Part shown: positions 58,377 through 64,000 of the stretch, piece by piece | Numbering within the stretch: the stretch's first letter is position 1 | Layout: every line of letters starts with the position of its first letter | Source: Parus major | Lineage: Eukaryota > Chordata > Aves > Passeriformes > Paridae | DNA: 64,000 nucleotides | Assembly: GCF_001522545.3 (NCBI RefSeq) | Contig: NC_031770.1 | Coordinates: forward strand, 9,597,079-9,661,078 | Direction: 5' to 3' | Made by a program: the position numbers and the translations under genes | Notes under the pieces: generated by a model | Database searches by the model: none | What the model was told of the DNA's origin: nothing | The model's input: the letters and a program-made list of their open reading frames with translations, nothing else

Positions 58377-60825
58377 GCCCTTTCATCTCTTTATTTTGCA
58401 CGGTTTTGAATAACACACAGCCAGGGTGTCTGCTGACAGTGCTTGTCTAATGCTTACCTGCAATTGGCAGTCTTCTGTAAATGTGAAACTATGACTTATC
58501 CAGTATAATTCCAGAACATTCTCTTGAATTTCAATAAACCCTGAGCACACCAAGTGGCAACTGAATTCCCTCAATAATGTTGAAGAACTGAGCATTTGAA
58601 TTGCTTTGCACTAGGAGTACTGACTGGAGAGAAGGGTATATGCTGTGTTCAAAGACACATTTATTCCAGGAGACACTGAGCCAACCTCTGCGAAACCATT
58701 CTTTACAGTGGCTGTGAGTGACAGGTAGATCTCCTACCTGTGCCTCTGCCAGCTGACAGTTCTCAATTGCTGATGTGGATGGGGCTTAACCATATGGTCT
58801 CACTCTGGCTTTCTCTCACAGTGTTGAAAATCGGTGTCCTGTCTGCACTAGCAGCTAACTGATCTCAGCTCATTGTTGACAGCCACCATCATCAACAGGT
58901 CCCTTTCTCTCTGCGCGTGAGACTTTTGATTATGTATCATAAATCCAAGTGGAAGCGCGGTTACAATCTCGAGGGGCTTGAACACGGTGAGTTTGCATCT
59001 GCACAGTTGTTCTACAAGAACAAACTTTCTTACTTGCACATGAACTTCTTGCCAAAATTTTCATCTAGAGAATTTGGTAGCTACTTCCAGAGTTCCTTTC
59101 AAATAGAGCTTTTATTTACTTCTGGAAGATTTTGATTGAGATAAGCAGCTAAAAGTACGAGTGTAGAACAATACAAACTACTTCTATTGTCTTGCTGTAA
59201 CTATCTGTAAAGATACTTGTTCTCTAACCACTATATTTTTTTAAGATAAGTGAAAGAGAATGCTTTAAGTAGTTCATTGGATAGTATCTCTCTACAGCAA
59301 CCACAGCTTTTATAAAATGTGGGTTATTATATTTGTGACATGCCTTCTAAACTGTGCCAAAGTTACTTTCTTATGCCCTAATGTTGGATTTCTACCCAAG
59401 GTTGTTTCCAGAGGTTCTGATACAACATTTACTGCCTGATGAGAGCGATGCCTTCTCTATCTCATCTCCCTGGACTGTGCACACATAGCTCCCCCTCCCC
59501 AGATCTGAGCTATGCAGTCCTTGGCCTGTCTTTACTCCAGACCTGCTGACCAGAGTTTTTCCATGCGCTTTCTCACTAACTCAAGGGAAACAAATTAATT
59601 GTGGGAGTTTCCTAAGAGGTTCAGGGAGCTGTGCCTTAAGTTTTGTTATTAGACTGACTGTATATCCTTCTGATGTGGTAGACTTAGAATTCTTGCATTG
59701 CTTTCTGTAGCTTCGTTTGTGAATGTATCTGTGGCTTGGTCTTTTTCCTTAGCCTTCTGGTTTGAGGACAACAGCTGCTGCCTCCTCTCAGTATTGCTTG
59801 AACCAAAGTAGTGATGTGGTGTTGTGAGAACATCAACTTTATCTTCCTTAGACCAGTTTTATTTTACATCTTAGGGAATTGGAGAAAATAGGTATGAGAT
59901 GCTAATCCTAATAATGTTTTCCATGATCAAAGCTATCAGTTCTTCAATGGCTGCTATTTCTGTTTCAACTGCCAAAGTCTTGAAACTAGTTATGAGCAAT
60001 CAGTATTGGTGGTTAACAGCTTGAAACATTTTAGGTCTGGGAAACACCAGTTCATTATTCAGCATGAGTTTGCTGACTTGAATTCATGCTGCATATTTAT
60101 TTTAGTTTCTGATCAGCCCTGTATTTCACTGTGCCTCTTGATTTGCTGTCAAGTTTTTCTATTGTGAGTGAATTCTTAGTCCAAAATTCCTTAATTCAGC
60201 AAGTGTGTTTCAAGGGGAAGCTCTAGAGGTAGTGCAGTATGGTCTAGACCTTTGAAAGTGATCTAGATGTTACAGCTTTGTTTTATAAACTTGAGAGTCT
60301 TGTTGGAAAATGCATTAGGAAGAGGTTTCTATCTAATGAAACATGGTGGTCAGAGAAGACTTGCTGTGTTCAAGTACTTGTACATAGGCCAAAAACTCTT
60401 GGAAAAACTCTAGGAAGAGCTGTGAAGCTGTCTTGAAGCTGGTGGCTTGAAAAGCTGGAGTGTATCTGGCATTTGAGTGCTTCATCTCTTCAGAGAAAGA
60501 GTATGCAACTTAAATATTCCACCTGACAGTGAACATTGTCTCTGACAGTAGTGTAATTATTTTGAAGGTCTGGGGCTTATCCAGGATCAGAGTGGTGAAT
60601 TAAATTACATGTCCAGCCAAGATTTGTTCTAGTACAGTCTTGCACAGGTAGGCTGATAGTGATCTTGCTTATATTGCTGAATTCAGTTGCCTTCAGTGCA
60701 GCTGAATCCTTACTTACACCTGCATAATTGGGTTCAAGCATCAGGTTTGGTGAAATGACCTGGTAGATGACGAAAAACAGAATATGGGCTTCAATTTCTT
60801 AATTTCTTCCCCTGACTTAGCATGC

Positions 60826-60839
60826 TTTTTTTTTTTTTT
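60826..60839. repeat. Poly(T) run of 14
   Basis: A simple homopolymer in AT-rich sequence. Confidence 0.75.
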
Positions 60840-62600
60840 AATGGTATGCTTAAAAACAAAGTCCTGCTTTTTTGTACAGTTGATCATCTGCTAACAAGAT
60901 GAGCTACAAATCTCAGTATTATTTTTGTGAAATATTGGGAAGGTTTAAAAAAGTAATGAAAAGAGAGAGGGAGAACTAAGTCTGCTGCTTTGTTACTGTG
61001 CCAGGAAATAATCCTTCCTTGCTGACCAGTACCTTAGCTGTTCCAGCCATGGCATGATGTAGTTTTATTTTTTTAACAATGGCTTTATTTAGATTATCCT
61101 TTTAACTAATGGTTTTGGCATGCTTTAAAAAGACACTTAAGGAAGAGTATCTTGTTGCAGAATTCCAATCTGGGCTAAACTTACAGGCTGCAAGTATTTT
61201 AACTTTTTAAAATTTAATTAGAGAATCTTCATTTGTGCCACTAAAAACCATCTTTGGAGCATGATGAGTTTGTAGGCAGTTACCTGAAAGGCTAAAGTTC
61301 TGTCAAAGGATTCAGTCTTCTGTACACTGGGGCTGGTTTAGGTAACTCTGCATTTGTGGTCGAAAAGAGATTTCATATTGCTTTCAATTAACAAGAAAGG
61401 TTTTCTTACGATCTTTGATTTCAGTTGGCTGCCACTTCACTGGGAGTTTCAACTGTAATATTTCAATGCCCCTTTGTGTTAGGCCTTCTGCTATCTTTGC
61501 TTAACTTTTGTATTCGGGACCTTATTTTTTTGCCAGTAAAGATAAATCTTGCTGCTTCAGTGTATACAATCATAGAGGTATTGTTTTGGGGGTGAGACTT
61601 GCTGCCTTTTTCTTATACAATTTTTATGGTTTAGATAGACTTCTTTATTAAAAGTTAAGGAATAAGCTCCATGCTATGTCTTTGGAAAACAAAGACATTT
61701 GTATAAATGTATTAATAAAATAATTAGTAAGTAACCTGTAATTTTTCGATTTTACAGATGAGGGAGGATGACTAGAAGAAACAGGACTAGCTATGAAAAG
61801 AAATCCAGTAATTCCTAAACTTGCACCCCTTCATGTTAGTCTCAGTCCTGTTTTTAAAAAGAAGGACCTAGAACAAGTAAAACATATGGTTAGTCCTGCA
61901 GCTGGACTTTGGCAAATCCCAGTACAGCAAATGTGAGGATGCTTAGTTGCAAGTTTTAATGCCAGAAGCAGTAAAATACAGGTCTCTGTCACAAAACTGG
62001 GAATGTGCAGTTGTTCCCAAAAGTGGTGCTTTGCTCCAGAAGCGCTGAGCTCTAGCTCACAGTTCTTGTTGGGCAAGTTTTGGGGCTGAAACTTTGTGTC
62101 AACAGTTGCATGTCTGCATTTTGCCTATAGTATTTACATCAGTCTTCAGAGTAAATGAAAAAGTGTATCATGTTCCTGATATGAGAGAGCTACTTTGTTA
62201 GATTTTAGGTAAAACTAAAGTTAAATAACTTTATATCTAAAGTTACAGGTTCTTTCCCACCAGAATATTAAACTGTACTTTCAAAATGAAGACCTTAGGC
62301 CTCAAATTAGTTTTAAAATGAAGACTGTTATAGAAAACTGGGGTTTTTTTGTGCTTACCTGTTGTTGTTGTTTATTTAAATTTTTCTGCAATTTAAATGA
62401 GGTGCCTCCTTTCTAACAACGAAAAATGCCTCATCTTGGAAGTGGCTACTAAAAGAAAAATGCTTCACCTCAGAAACTAATAAAATTATTGGAGCTGATA
62501 TACTCCTCATGTTGGTTTTGTGGCATTTGTATAGTGTTGATAACATTTCAGAGTGGCTGACCTTGCATTTTTTTGTTAGCAGTCATATTTGCACGCAAGG

Positions 62601-62634
62601 AATACCTATTACAAATTAATACCTATTACAAATT
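62601..62634. repeat. Perfect 17-base tandem duplication
   Basis: AATACCTATTACAAATT occurs twice without spacer or mismatch, at 62601-62617 and 62618-62634. The perfect identity suggests a recent slippage or repair event. Confidence 0.95.
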
Positions 62635-64000
62635 TGAGGAGAGCAAGCTTCTGACAGTGCTTTATTTATTTGTATGGTTCAACGTTTATTTTGAGGATGT
62701 GTAATCCACACACTTCCATCAGTGAAGTGCTAAAAGTACACAATGACTTCAGTGTTTTAAAAAGTTTAGGTACAACAGTGGCTGCTGAGCCAAAGGAAGT
62801 GTTTTCTTTATGTTTAGAGGGTATCTGTCCTACAGCTGGGGTTGATGTGGTTGGAGTGAGACTGAGCATGCTTGAAAATTTGTTCTGCCATTAAGCTGCA
62901 TTGAGGCAACACACAGTGAGTGTTAAAGGCAGCTCTGATCAGCCTGACAAACTTGCAGTTTTCATCAAAACTCCCTGTCACTTCATAAAGTCATGCTGGG
63001 TGTCAAGTGTCAAATTGGCTCCAATGACTTTACCGTATTTGAAGTTCTTGAGGTTTTTTTTAGTATGTCTTTGAATAGTTAATTACATAGATGGTGTTCC
63101 TTAAATGTTTGAGGGGTTTTTTGATTGTTTTGTTTTACTGTGAATTTGCATTGGTCCAGAAGCTCGAATGTATCAGATGTCTCTGCCGAATCTGGGTAGT
63201 GACTTCTTGAGTTAAGGTTGCCTACGATAGTTCATTACCTCAGAGCCTTCTGCTCTACAGAGGGATGGCAGGAGGCATCTCTAAGCATAAGAGTAACTGA
63301 TGACAATGAGTAAATTGAATGTGAGCAGGGTTTCTACAAACCTCTGTCAATAGGTGTGAACGAGGCACCGCAGAGCTGTGAGTAGCCATTAGCAATTTGA
63401 AACAATGTTCACAAACAATATCACTCCAGAGAGGTCCAATCTACCCAGAAAAAGCTTGGGAAGATCATTTCTGAAGAGCCAGATTTCTTGGGAGGAATGG
63501 GTCTGGGCTGAATGGCTGACTGAAAAGGGGCAAGTGAAATGGCTCCTCCAGATGAGATTGTTGCTATTAACTTTGCTGTACAAGAAAAACAGGGCCTAAG
63601 GTTTCTGTGGAAGATACCCAAACATAGCCTGTGAGCGTTTCTGGAGGACACACCATGGGTTAAAGTGGAGGCTTCTCTTAATCTGTTTCCCAAGGTTCAG
63701 AAAGGAAGAAATCTGTGCTATATTAACCAGTCAATGTGGTTAATAAATAAGTGATGCTGTAAATCATGTGAAATTTATTTCCAAACTCAATGAAGTACTA
63801 CTGTGTTCTGAATCATCTGGTACTGTTCAAAAACCACTTGGCTGTGGTGCTGTCAAAACTGCTGGGTTTTGTGGCTGTGTGCTCTTTTTGGTGTATTTGC
63901 CCAACAGTGTTTCCTATTTCCTGAACGGAAAAATTCTTCTTTGAGAGACAACAAGTAATTCTTTGCACAAAGCCTGCCTCTCAAGGCGTACAGGTACAAA

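Larger units (their letters stand above)
46732..64000 (+). other. Probable long first intron of the gene starting near 46.45 kb
   Basis: More than 17 kb of AT-rich sequence with frequent T-runs on the plus strand, few open frames over 80 codons and no recognisable domain. It contains the assembly gap, homopolymers, a TA-rich microsatellite, a CR1 scrap (58295-58376) and a 17-base tandem duplication. No convincing coding exon was found; a weak candidate at 61758-61936 is discussed in findings. That this is intron and not intergenic DNA rests only on the donor at 46732. Confidence 0.5.

Noticed and set aside
63421..63693. 90-codon minus-strand frame and overlapping plus-strand frame at the right edge
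   Set aside because: Neither peptide is recognised, the two overlap, and no splice or start context favours either.
1..64000. Search for tRNA, rRNA, CRISPR arrays, operons or phage-like modules
   Set aside because: Nothing of the kind was visible; the sequence is plainly vertebrate nuclear DNA.

Overview
The window looks like nuclear DNA from a bird. There are several 5'-truncated CR1 LINE copies with avian-type 3' tails (the clearest at 45580-46200 and 617-743), a short solo LTR (16334-16553), spliced genes with GT-AG introns, a GC-rich promoter opening a long first intron, and a 145-base run of N (47819-47963). I see no bacterial, plasmid or phage features, and no rRNA, tRNA or CRISPR array.

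Region 1 (1 to about 9 kb): one complete-looking plus-strand gene. Seven exons between 2899 and 7869 join in phase, with GT-AG at every junction, into a 304-residue, tryptophan-rich membrane protein with about eight membrane segments. Residues 53-76 carry a motif of the type seen in TspO/MBR-like proteins. I do not recognise a named vertebrate gene. Polyadenylation signals follow at 8649 and 8999.

Region 2 (about 9 to 45.4 kb): a long gene-poor interval. It holds an LTR with a TATA box, two CCAAT boxes, a polyadenylation signal and a 5-base target duplication; a CR1 fragment at 17233-17430; two blocks of a degenerate repeat of about 21 bases flanking a repeat of about 75 bases (31.9-33.1 kb); a (CCCT)n tract of about 23 units (41547-41637); and homeodomain/AP-1-like motif clusters near 41.7-42.2 kb that could be an enhancer. 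Its many open frames look like chance products.

Region 3 (45.4 to 46.9 kb): TA/CA microsatellites run into a dead CR1 copy, then a five-copy, 18-base minisatellite made of opposed E-boxes, then a CpG-rich promoter with GC boxes and a ZNF143/Staf-type ACTACAACTCCC element. A probable non-coding first exon ends at a good donor at 46731/46732.

Region 4 (46.9 to 64 kb): AT-rich, T-run-rich sequence with no convincing coding exon, best read as the first intron of the gene starting at 46.4 kb. That gene continues beyond the window and cannot be named from what is here.

The most notable items are the uncharacterised TspO-like gene and the compact promoter architecture at 46.2-46.7 kb. I found no convincing new multi-gene system.
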